Shown here in pieces: positions 7,954 to 15,888 of a stretch of DNA of 19,739 nt. The position numbers and the translations under genes were made by a program. A model generated the notes under the pieces. The model saw only the letters and a list, made by a program, of their open reading frames with translations. It was not told the origin of the DNA and made no database searches. The DNA comes from Lewinellaceae bacterium (lineage in GTDB: Bacteria; Bacteroidota; Bacteroidia; Chitinophagales; Saprospiraceae), in contig JADJSY010000090.1 of NCBI GenBank assembly GCA_016711435.1, forward strand, positions 1 through 19,739, read 5' to 3'. Position 1 is the first letter of the stretch; each line of letters opens with the position of its first letter.

Positions 7954-9710
7954 ATGAAAACGTCTAAGTCTTTCCACAGTAAATTAATATTAGCCCTGAT
8001 CCTGGTAGCCACCACCACCTATCCGTCCAGTCCCAAAACCTGAACGTTACCGGCGTCACACCTTTGAATCAGGTCATCACGGCCCCCATCAATACCGGCA
8101 TCACCGTCCAGTTCGATCAGCCGATAGCTCCCGCCTCAGTGTCAGCTACGGCCTTCCGTGTTTTCGGCAGGTGGTCAGGCCCGATGAGCGGCACCATTAC
8201 TTATGAAGACAACAATCAAAAATTAGTATTCACACCCTCCGGCACCTTTATCGCAGGAGAATTCATCAATGTCATGCTTTCGCGCGATATCGCAACATCC
8301 GGAGGAGAAACACTGCCCGCAGGTTATGCCTGGGGCTTTTGGGCCAGGACGGCACCGGGCATCCTGGATCAACCCTTTGACTACCAGGTCAACCTGCGGC
8401 TGGCGGGGGAATTCACGCTGCAGACCTATGGCGCTTATGCGGGCGATCTCAACAACGATGGCTTTTCGGACCTGACGGTCGTCAATGAAACATCCGATGA
8501 CCTGCGCATCCTGCTGAACGATGGCTTCGGACAGTACAGTGATTTTGAGATCATCCCGATGGGCAGCAGTACGCCCAGTCCCAGCGAGGGCGGCGATTTC
8601 AACAACGATGGCGAGATAGACCTGGTCGTCACTACTGCCTGGGACAACCAGATCCGCACCTTTGTCGGGCACGGCGACGGCACACTGACCGATATGGAGA
8701 CCTATTACAACGGCGATGGTGCCAGGGGTGTCGCGGTACTGGATTTCAATGGCGATGGTTGGGATGATTTTTTCATCGTCAATCGCCTGAGCAGCGACCT
8801 CACCCTGATGACCAATAACGGCGACGGCACTTTTTCGGTGGCCGACGACAATACCGATGCGATGGGTGAGACCGCGATCATGGCCGCCGATGCCAACCAG
8901 GATGGCATTACTGACCTTTTTGTCGCAGCCTATTACAGCAATGAAGTGCTGCTGATGGTCGGTGATGGGGAGGGTAATTTCAGTATTTCCGACAGAACAG
9001 ACGTAGCAGGGCAACCCTGGATGATCTCTGCAGGGGATTACAATGGCGATGGCTTTGTAGATATCGCTTCCGCCAATTCCAGCGGCAATTCCATTTCCAT
9101 CGTCTTTGGAGATGGCGACGGCGGTCTGAACGAAGCGGCTACCTTTACGGCCACCAATATCAATTTCCCGCTGGCCCTGGATGCCGGAGATATTGACGGC
9201 GATGGCGACCTCGACCTCGCGACCAGCAATTACGGCTCAGCTACTTTTACGATATTTGAAAATAACGGCCTGGGACAGTTTACTGCGGCGGCTACTTTGA
9301 ATGCGGTACAGTTGTCGTCCTGTGCTATCCTCCACGATCGCGACAACGACGGTGACCTGGATATCACCGGTACAGATGAAGGCGCAGATGCCATTATCTT
9401 TTTCATCAATCCGAATACGCCGGTTTCGCTGCCGGAGATGCCTGTAGTTCCTGAAGCACTCACTATTTTTCCCAATCCTTTCAGTTCCACGACTACTTTT
9501 TCGGGCAATTGGCCAGTGCAGGGCCGTTTAGTCATCACCAATGTACTCGGACAGGTGATCCGGGATTATGCGCACCCTTTGGGTAACGTGACCTGGGACG
9601 GCCGGGATGGGAATGGTCACTCCATGAGCGCAGGGCTATATTTTGTACATAGTGTGGATGGCGCGGGGAGGGTGACAGGAATGGGAAAGGTGGAGAAGAT
9701 GGGGGAGTAG
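7954..9710 (+). CDS. Secreted VCBS/FG-GAP repeat protein with T9SS sorting domain (frameshift after signal peptide)
   Basis: The true start is the ATG at 7954: MKTSKSFHSKLILALILVATTTY is a signal peptide, after which the frame breaks near 8025 and resumes as QSQNLNVTGVTPLNQVIT. The mature protein has an SbsA/Big_5-like Ig domain (about 30-130 of the reconstruction; TVQFDQPIAPASVSATAFRV), then seven FG-GAP/VCBS units with Ca-binding DxNxDGxxD loops: DLNNDGFSDL, DFNNDGEIDL, DFNGDGWDDF, DANQDGITDL, DYNGDGFVDI, DIDGDGDLDL and DRDNDGDLDI. The C-terminus (LTIFPNPFSSTTTFSG to GLYFVHS) is a type A Por/T9SS sorting domain. It is likely a beta-propeller on the cell surface or secreted, for adhesion or glycan binding; the ligand is unknown. 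Reconstructed length is about 585 aa. Confidence 0.88.
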
Positions 9711-9720
9711 CGGTGGGGCT

Positions 9721-9970
9721 TCATTGCTGTGCCATCGTTGCATCAAAAGCCAGGTATTGCTCTACCAATAAACCGAGTATTTTAATTTCATTTTCGTTCA
9801 GGTAGTTTTTGGCAATACTTACATCTGATTTCTTAATGCAATGGTTTTTTTATCTAACGATTGCATTCCCAGCAAGGGCAAATCTGCATCTACCCTTCGG
9901 TATCATAGTACTTGTACAGGTATCTCTAAGGTCACAATCTGCGACCTAAGAGATGCAGGTCGGAAACTTT
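9721..9970 (-). pseudogene. Relic of an ORF6N/RhuM-type protein
   Basis: Two minus-strand frames carry recognisable pieces. One reads SLRSQIVTLE (typical of ORF6N domains), then, after a stop, RRVDADLPLLGMQSLDKK. The other reads IKKSDVSIAKNYLNENEIKI and then LGLLVEQYLAF, ending at 9721. The second and third pieces match the C-terminal part of RhuM-family proteins, whose usual downstream segment (MKDWIERLD-like) is missing. With an in-frame stop, a frame break and both ends lost, this is a decayed fragment. Such genes belong to mobile or defence islands, and it sits next to a toxin-antitoxin pair. Confidence 0.55.
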
Positions 9971-10021
9971 CTCCTTTTTAGGGGAACTAAAAATCAATAC
10001 CCCACGTTCAAAATTAATGTG

Positions 10022-10029
10022 TACTTTTG
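10022..10029 (+). promoter_or_regulatory. Bacteroidota -7 promoter element for the toxin-antitoxin pair
   Basis: TACTTTTG matches TAnnTTTG. Transcription should begin about 10034-10037, which excludes the upstream ATG at 10017 as the antitoxin start and favours 10041 or 10053/10056. Confidence 0.5.
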
Positions 10030-10052
10030 TATGCAATAAAATGATTCAAGTC

Positions 10053-10256
10053 ATGATGACCAAAGAGAAAGTATTATCAACTTTAAAAGAATTACCTGAA
10101 GAATTTACTTTGGATGATCTCTTTGAAAAACTTATTGTGATTGAAAGAATTGAAAATGGCCTTTTACAGGTCAGAGAAGGTAAAGTCATTTCCCATCAGG
10201 AAGTAAAAGAAAAAGCCAAAGAATGGCACAAACAAACTGGAGCGAACAAGCCTTAG
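10053..10256 (+). CDS. Putative antitoxin of a RelE/ParE-type module
   Basis: A small acidic/basic helical protein (MMTKEKVLSTLKELPEEFTL, DDLFEKLIVIERIENGLLQV, EGKVISHQEVKEKAKEW), about 67 aa from this start. The LPEEFxxDDLxEKLIxIExIExGL...G+xxxHxEVKxK pattern is common in Bacteroidota antitoxins paired with RelE/ParE toxins; the C-terminal part would wrap the toxin. The gene overlaps the toxin by 34 nt, typical of translationally coupled modules. Possible starts are 10041, 10053 and 10056; the frame is open from 10017, but that ATG lies in the promoter. There is no Shine-Dalgarno site. Confidence 0.75.
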   Translation: MMTKEKVLSTLKELPEEFTLDDLFEKLIVIERIENGLLQVREGKVISHQEVKEKAKEWHKQTGANKP

Positions 10257-10519
10257 AAGAACTCGCTGATATTAACTACAGGCTCTCCGAAAATTCAGAA
10301 ACCTACGCTGATTTTGTCGTTGACGCTATTTTAGAAGCTGTTGATATGCTCTCTCAAATCCCTAGAATGGGTAGAGTTGTGCAAGAAACAGGTATAGAAT
10401 CAGTCAGAGAACTCATTATCAAAAAATACCGGATTATTTATTTTATTGCACCAACAAATGATATAAGTATCATTAGTGTCAGACACTCGTCTCGACCGCT
10501 TTCTTCTCCTGAGATATAA
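10223..10519 (+). CDS. RelE/ParE family toxin
   Basis: A 98-aa intact protein with the family layout: WSEQALEELADINYRLSENS (helical hairpin), AILEAVDMLSQIPRMGRVV, ESVRELIIKKYRIIYFIA (core strands) and ISIISVRHSSRPL at the end. The RELxxxxYRIIYxI and VRHxxRxL motifs are the classic signature. RelE members cleave mRNA at the ribosome and ParE members poison gyrase; the 'PRMGRVV' segment and the R-H-R tail fit either, so the target is not assigned. It overlaps the antitoxin's 3' end. The RhuM relic upstream suggests a small accessory island. Confidence 0.88.
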   Translation: MAQTNWSEQALEELADINYRLSENSETYADFVVDAILEAVDMLSQIPRMGRVVQETGIESVRELIIKKYRIIYFIAPTNDISIISVRHSSRPLSSPEI

Positions 10520-10666
10520 TAACTTCACTTTCCCTGATACAAAAGCAACTTAGTGTTGTATTTTGTTCATTCCCGCAGCTTAATTTCATTCTCCGCATGA
10601 AATTATTTAGAATTACTATATCGTGTTGTTGTTATTTCCTCAAGCTGTGTTTAAAATAGGAGCATA

Positions 10667-10783
10667 ATGAACAAAGTGATGACAAAGCACCGGCTACAGG
10701 AAGTTTGTCAGGGCGGGACGTCAACAAAGGCAAAAAGACGTTACAAGATGATTAATGGATGCCGTGATATGTTTTTTAATTAG
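10667..10783 (+). other. Possible 38-aa ORF or remnant in a 450-nt intergenic stretch
   Basis: Between the toxin stop (10519) and the beta-helix gene (10971) no clear gene is seen. An AGGAG six nt before the ATG at 10667 precedes a 38-codon basic ORF (MNKVMTKHRLQEVCQGG to RDMFFN). In another frame the same bases read EHNEQSDDKAPATGSLSGRD after a hydrophobic MKLFRITISCCCYF start at about 10598, which could be a frameshifted small lipoprotein. Neither reading is convincing. Confidence 0.2.
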
Positions 10784-10819
10784 AATATAAGCTCAAAATA
10801 AATATTTAAAATAATAGCT

Positions 10820-10827
10820 TATCTTTG
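10820..10827 (+). promoter_or_regulatory. Bacteroidota -7 promoter element for the beta-helix gene
   Basis: TATCTTTG matches TAnnTTTG, preceded by an A/T-rich tract. The start codon is about 140 nt downstream, so the leader would be unusually long; no riboswitch was recognised in it. Confidence 0.45.
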
Positions 10828-10970
10828 CGTCCTGAAACCAGATACTGATTCAAGCCAGTGCTCCGGTATCAAAGCAGCCAGTTTTTATTTTTTCAGGAAT
10901 TTTCCACCTCCCCCCACCTCCCGGAAATTCCATCTCGCAAATTGAAGAACAAACATTATACATCCGTTCC

Positions 10971-13900
10971 ATGAAGATTATCTACCTGTTTTTGACACTC
11001 TTTACCATAGTCTGTTCGAGTCTCACAGCACAAACGGTTCGTTATGTAAAACCCAATGGTACCGGTAACGGTACTTCCTGGGCCAATGCCTCCGGTGACC
11101 TGCGCAGTACCCTGGCCAATGCCACTTCAGGGATGCAGGTCTGGGTCGCCGCGGGTACCTATTACCCGGTCTCCTGCACCAGTTGTACAGTCGCTGACCG
11201 CGAACAACGATTTGAGATCAACAACGGCGTCGCAGTTTATGGTGGTTTCGAGGGCAATGAAACAAGCCTGACCGAAAGAGACTGGCAAAACAATACGACT
11301 TACCTGCACGGGGATATCAACCATGATAATACCCTGACCGACAATTCCTACAATATTCTCTTTACCCACAATGTCAGCGATAGTACGCTGCTCGACGGGT
11401 TTATCATCACGATGGGTTATGCCGACAACTCCCAGGCTTCCCTGGGCAGCCATTACAACAGCGGTGCTGCCTGGTTCAATGATGGCCAGCTGCCCGGTTC
11501 CCAGTCCCACCCCGTCATCCGCAATTGTTCTTTTATCAACAATCACAGTGTCGGCTATGCCGGCGCTTTATACAATGACGGCGGCTTCCAGGGTGCCGCC
11601 AGTCCGCTGGTGGAAAACTGCCTTTTTTCCAATAATTCCTGCCTGAATTCCGGTGGCGCGGTGGCCAATATCGGCGAATTCTCCGGTATCAGCAGCCCCG
11701 TATTCAATGATTGCAGTTTTATCAATAATCTGGCGTCGCAAAATGGCGGTGCGGTGTTTAATATGGGTGCCGAGATAGGCACTAATCATACTATTTTCAA
11801 CAACTGCAACTTTGACAATAATATCACCACTGACAAAGGCGGTGGTATTTATAATTTTGGTAAAAATGGCGATTGCCATCCTGATTTTTATGATTGCACT
11901 TTTAATGGGAATGATGCCACCAGCGGTGGTAGTATTTACAACGACGGTACTTTTGGGGGACAATGTAATATGATAGCGGAAGACTGCCTTTTTGAGTATA
12001 ATTCCACGACTTCCGACGGGGGCGCGCTCTACAATGCCGCTTTCGAAGGCGAAGCGAGTCCGCAGATCAGCCGTTGCACCTTCCGCTTCAATCATTCCGG
12101 TGGCGCGGGTACGGCCTTGTTCAACAATGGAGACAGCGGCTTCAGTGAGCCGGAAATTACCGATTGTCTTTTTTATGCCAATACGGCCGATACTTATGGC
12201 GGTGCTATGTACAACCAGGGAAAAAGTGGCCATAGCAGTCCCGTCATCACTAATTGCCTTTTTTACAATAACAGCGCGAGCTCGGCGGGGGCTATTTACA
12301 ACCTCGGAGCAGAAGGCGGACATGCCGACGCGATCATCACCAATTGTACTTTTTATGGCAATAATGCCAATGTCGGTGGCGCGATTTACTGCAATGCCAG
12401 CGATAATGGCAATAGTACCCCCGTCATCACCAATTGCATTTTTAAAAGCAATAACGCCAATTTCGGTTCGGTTTTTCGTTGTATTGAGGGCACTCCTTTT
12501 ATTCAATATTCCTTAGTGGATGTCCTGGATTGTAATTCGCTGAACAGCGGCGCTGGTTCCAATGTGAGTTGCGGCGATGGCATGTTATACGATGCGGACC
12601 CTATGTTTGGAGCCCCGGCTGCAGGTGATTTTCATCCTTCTCCCGTTTCTCCGGTCGTGGATGCCGGTTATAATGCGATGGTATATGTTTCGCTAGACCT
12701 CGAGGGTCATCCACGGATCAGTAATTCAGTCGTGGACCTGGGTGTCTATGAATATATAGATCAGCCGGACTTGCCACAGATCGTCTCTCAGCCTCAGGCC
12801 GCTACCCTTTGTGAAAACGGTTCGTTTACACTACAGGTAGGTGTTACAGCGACGACCGATATTCAATATCAATGGTTCCACAATGGGGAACCCGTAGAAG
12901 GTGCCATAGAAGCAGTGTTGATTGTCAATCCGGCAACTGAAAGTGATGCCGGCGATTACTATTGCAGTATCAGCAATGTGACGGGTACGGTTTTTAGTAA
13001 TACCGTCGAAATTACCGTCTATGCTTATGTCAATCCCGTCATCAGCGTCCTTGCTTCCAGCGAAAGTGTGTGTACCGGTGATGAAGTGATTTTTACAGCA
13101 GCTATCGAAAACGGCGGAGATTTGCCAGCTTATCAATGGTTTAAAAACAATATCGAAGTTGGAAATAATGATCCGGTATATGTGGACGAAACCTTAGTGA
13201 GCAGTGATATTATCACCTGTTGGCTAACCTCAACTGCGGCCTGTGTGATTACACCTTCGATCGTTTCCGATCCGGTTTCAGTATTGGTGAGCGAACAGGT
13301 CACACCGGCGGTCAGCATTGAGAATACCGGTGCCAGTTTTTTGCGAAGGAATGGAGGTAATGCTGACCGCTGCTACTGTAAATGGCGGCCCGGCTCCGGG
13401 TCTGCAATGGTATGTCAACGATGTCGTGGCAGGAACCGGACAATCATTGGTATCCTCCGAACTCGAAACGGGCGATGTAATTTACTGTATACTCACTTCT
13501 TCATTGGCCTGTGCGACGACTTCAACTGCCGAGTCGCTGCCATTCACCTTGCAAACCACTCCTACTTTAGCCCCGTTCATTCAAATCATCGCCTCCGATA
13601 CCAGTATCTGTATTGGCGACTATGTCACTTTTACGGTGGAAATCGTCAACGGCGGTGAGAATCCTGCCTTGGAATGGTTTATCAACGGCATCTCAACGGG
13701 CTTTACAGGAAATATTTACCACTAATGCCCTGTGGGATGGCGATTTGGTGGGGTGTTATCTCACTTCTTCCCTGCCCTGTGTCACCGCGGAAGTCGTCAA
13801 TTCACCCAGTATCCAGATGGAGGTCTGTGTAGCCACGCAGGAAATGGAAGCTGTTGACATCGAATTTTATCCGAATCCGTTCAGCGATTTCCTGACCGTT

Positions 13901-14086
13901 TCATTGGCTCCGGGTAATATCCCCGGCAGGTTAATCATGTACAATGCCACCGGGAATATGGTTTTTGAAAAAAATATAAATCCCGGAAAAACCATAATTC
14001 CTTTAGAAGCTTTACCTTCGGGCATTTATACGCTGGCTTTTTCAGGAGAAAAAAACCTCCGCAGGGTCATCGTAAAGGTAAACTAA
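10971..14086 (+). CDS. Secreted right-handed beta-helix and Ig-like repeat protein with T9SS sorting domain (two frameshifts)
   Basis: The signal peptide MKIIYLFLTLFTIVCSSLTA precedes QTVRYVKPNGTGNGTSWANA, a start typical of Bacteroidota parallel beta-helix proteins. From about residue 180 to 510 there are eleven near-tandem units of about 30 residues with the pattern I-x-N-C-x-F-x-x-N...GGA-(I/L)YN-x-G-x-x-G-x-x-SP. An Ig-like domain follows (QPQAATLCENGSFTLQVGV, DAGDYYCSISN), then three related units (VCTGDEVIFTAAIENGG, CEGMEVMLTAATVNGG, ICIGDYVTFTVEIVNGG), and a C-terminal T9SS domain (IEFYPNPFSDFLTVSLAPG to YTLAFSGEK). Breaks occur near 13340 (six T where five restore ASFCEGMEV) and near 13710. 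Reconstructed length is about 1,037 aa. It is probably surface-exposed or secreted; polysaccharide binding or lyase activity is possible but no catalytic site is recognised. Confidence 0.88.
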
Positions 14087-14100
14087 CCGTTTTAAAGTTT

Positions 14101-14322
14101 ATGCAAACAGACCTGCAACATAAAAACGCGCTCGTAGGCGGCAGTAGTAAAGGGATCGGCAAAGCCGTTGCCCTCGAATTGGCCGCCTTGGGCGCCAATG
14201 TCACTCTCTTAGCCCGCAACGAAGCCGCTTTAAAAACGGTTTTATCCGAATTGGATACCAGCAGGGGGCAGCAACACGGGTATCGCCCCGTTGAGCAGCA
14301 ACAGAAAATCAAACTACTTTGA
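14101..14322 (+). pseudogene. Short-chain dehydrogenase/reductase, N-terminal ~70 codons only
   Basis: MQTDLQHKNALVGGSSKGIG is the Rossmann start of an SDR, with GGSSKGIG as the dinucleotide-binding glycine motif, then ALELAALGANVTLLARNEAA (beta-2) and LSELDTSRGQQHGY. After about 14,270 the family pattern is lost. A shifted frame still reads FDNLLKYRYNQ, which could be SDR, but nothing of the Ser-Tyr-Lys active site appears because the DNA changes character here. It is probably a normal SDR cut by the join described at 14,281-14,355 rather than a natural short protein. Confidence 0.7.
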
Positions 14323-14355
14323 TAATTTATTAAAGTATCGATATAATCAGTTTTA
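14281..14355. other. Junction between Bacteroidota-like and proteobacteria-like DNA
   Basis: Left of this interval lies an SDR of Bacteroidota style that stops after ~70 codons; right of it lies a Gp49/HigB gene in GC-rich DNA. Gene style, ribosome sites, promoter type and indel density all change here. No insertion sequence, tRNA, integrase or direct repeat marks the join, so an assembly or read chimera is the simplest reading. Confidence 0.65.
14319..14347 (+). promoter_or_regulatory. Sigma70-type promoter immediately before higB
   Basis: TTGATA (14319-14324) and TATAAT (14342-14347) are separated by exactly 17 nt. The predicted start of transcription falls at about 14354, next to the higB ATG at 14355, so the message would be leaderless. 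The AT-rich stretch may instead be the tail of the Bacteroidota DNA, making the match coincidental. Confidence 0.4.
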
Positions 14356-14672
14356 TGAAAACTCTGCGTTTCATCGGCTCCAGTATCGACGATCTGCGCG
14401 ACTTTCCGTTGGAAGCGCGGCGTGAAGCAGGCTTTGAACTGGACGCCGTGTAGCGCGGTTTGATGCCGTCGGATTTCAAGCCCATGCTCAACGTGGGTGC
14501 CGGTGCCTATGAGATTCGCCTGCATGTGCTGGGTGAGTGGCGCGTGATCTATGTCGCCAAGTTCGACAACGCGGGTGTATGTGCCGCATGCTTTTCAGAA
14601 AAAGACGCAGAAGACCCACAAGGAAGACATCAGAATTAGGCGGCTCGACGTTACCGGCAGATTGGAGACTGA
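14355..14672 (+). pseudogene. higB: HigB/phage Gp49-like toxin, interrupted
   Basis: A RelE-superfamily toxin of the Gp49/HigB type, normally a ribosome-dependent mRNA interferase. The reading starts MKTLRFIGSSIDDLRDFPLE and shows the family signature GLMPSDFKPM, VGAGAYEIRL, EWRVIYVAKF, then, one frame over, VYVPHAFQKKTQKTHKEDIR, and in a third frame AARRYRQIGD with a stop at 14670-14672. An in-frame TAG at 14451-14453 stands where the family has CAG (Q in VQRGLMPSD). One nonsense change and two indels mean it is either decayed or poorly sequenced. The antitoxin ATG follows 3 nt after the reconstructed stop, the usual higBA order. Confidence 0.8.
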
Positions 14673-14675
14673 GTC

Positions 14676-14960
14676 ATGAATAAGGAACCCGTGGTTGAGA
14701 GCAGCGGTAATGTTTTTTTGCTGACCTGGTTTTTCGCCAGAGGAGACGACGATTCTGGCGATGCGTACCGAATTGATGGCACGCATTCGCGAGGCCATTG
14801 GACAAGGGCTGGACGCAGGCTGAGCGGCCGGCAACCGGGTGTCGGCCAATTCATGTATTTCCGATCTGGTGCGCGGCAAACGCGAGTAAGTTTAGTCTCC
14901 CCGATATGCGGTGACACTGTGCCACGGGCCGGACGGCATGTCGAACTGGCATTGAGCTGA
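14676..14960 (+). pseudogene. higA: HigA/XRE-type antitoxin, multiple frame breaks
   Basis: A helix-turn-helix antitoxin that would neutralise HigB and repress the operon. It starts MNKEPVVESSGNVF. Later pieces occur in changing frames: EETTILAMRTELMARIREAI, TQAE, SCISDLVRGKRE (recognition-helix part), KFSL and RAGRHVELALS at the C-terminus, ending at 14960. About six small indels occur in 285 bp. Some are at G or C runs, pointing to sequencing error; a true pseudogene remains possible. Order and 3-nt spacing to higB are typical. Confidence 0.75.
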
Positions 14961-15058
14961 CCGTTAAGTACTGCGATTCCGGATCCTAACCTGGCCCTGT
15001 CAGTCTGATACCACGAAGATCAGTTCTTGTTCACTCTGGCCGGCTCTTCCGGACGAAA

Positions 15059-15847
15059 TCAGGCAAACACCCCGAATCGTCGCGCCGTGGCGGAACCGAG
15101 AATCTGCGGGTCCTCCGGCAGCTTGGTCGACGGCAGGCAGGTGCGAATGGCTTGAAACCACGCTTCGTAGTTGGCCGGCTTGTTCTCGTGCAGAGTTTTC
15201 AGGCGTGATAGGTGAAGCGCCATTGGGTCGCCCTCGAAGCTGGTGCCCAAGAATACTGTGTCGAGGCATCCGGAGAGGGAGCAGGTCGCCACCGCCAGGT
15301 TTCCGCCGACCAGATGGGGCGGGCGGTGCTGGCTTGCGGTAGCTCATTGGCCCGGCATCCAGGCTTCCAGCGGCATGAAGCGGGCGCGGGGCTGTCCGGG
15401 GTCGAGCGTCCTCTCTGACGCGAGTGACCGAGCCCGAATGGTAACTGTCGGAGAGGAGCAGGATGGGCACCCCGGCCGGTCGGGCATCAAACACTGGTGG
15501 ATCTGTCTCATCCAGCAAAGGCCGACCGATGCCGATGTCCCAGGGGCAGAGCCCCTCGTCGCGGCCTATCCGGCGCATCGCCCGAACTGTCCGGCACCCA
15601 GGTACCGTGGACGGAATAGGCCGACTCACCAGCGTGTCTCCGTTGACGGCGCTTTTGATCAGACTGCCGATCGCCGCTGTCATGGCGGCATGCGTCGCCT
15701 GTCCATCTTAGCATCTTTGTGACGGCGTAACCGTTGGCTTGCCCAGTTCGGCGGCCCAGTCGTTGGCGTCGTTTGACGCACCCCGAGAGGTCATTCTGGG
15801 TGCCGGGATAGTCGTTGATACCGATACATGCGTGCCTTCTTGCTCAT
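15059..15847 (-). CDS. Caspase-like cysteine protease (peptidase C14), frameshifted
   Basis: Reconstruction across frames reads MSKKARMY, then IGINDYPGTQNDLSGCVNDA (caspase beta-1 region), NDWAAEL, the catalytic-His strand AYSVHGTWVPDSSGD (family YSGHG; His codon at 15607-15609), LCPWDIGIGRPLLD, then ILLLSDSYHSGSVTR (family SDSCHSG; codon 15441-15443 reads Tyr instead of the catalytic Cys), RFMPLEAW, LSGCLDT, and the C-terminus NYEAWFQAIRTCLPSTKLPE to ARRFGVFA. About 262 aa. The start ATG at 15847 has GGAG 8 nt upstream. Bacterial C14 enzymes of this type cut proteins in programmed death and immunity. It is the last gene of the minus-strand cluster, 41 nt after the muramidase-like gene. The Cys-to-Tyr change may be a base-call error. 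No signal peptide is visible. Confidence 0.82.
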
Positions 15848-15888
15848 GATGTGATCTCCATTGTTTGGGTGAGAGAAACGTTTGGATT

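Noticed and set aside
8223..9014. 263-aa open frame on the minus strand
   Set aside because: Antisense to the DxNxDG repeats of the VCBS protein; it has no family features.
10017..10019. ATG at 10017 as the antitoxin start
   Set aside because: It lies upstream of the -7 element at 10022-10029, so it would not be in the transcript.
11568..12506. 312-aa open frame on the minus strand
   Set aside because: It is antisense to the beta-helix repeats; the repeated codon pattern keeps the opposite frame open, and the plus-strand protein has a clear signal peptide, repeats and sorting domain.
15000..15683. 227-aa minus-strand frame taken as one protein
   Set aside because: Only its middle (LLLSDSYHSGSVTR) is in the true caspase frame; the rest is out of frame because of indels, so the gene was rebuilt as 15059-15847.
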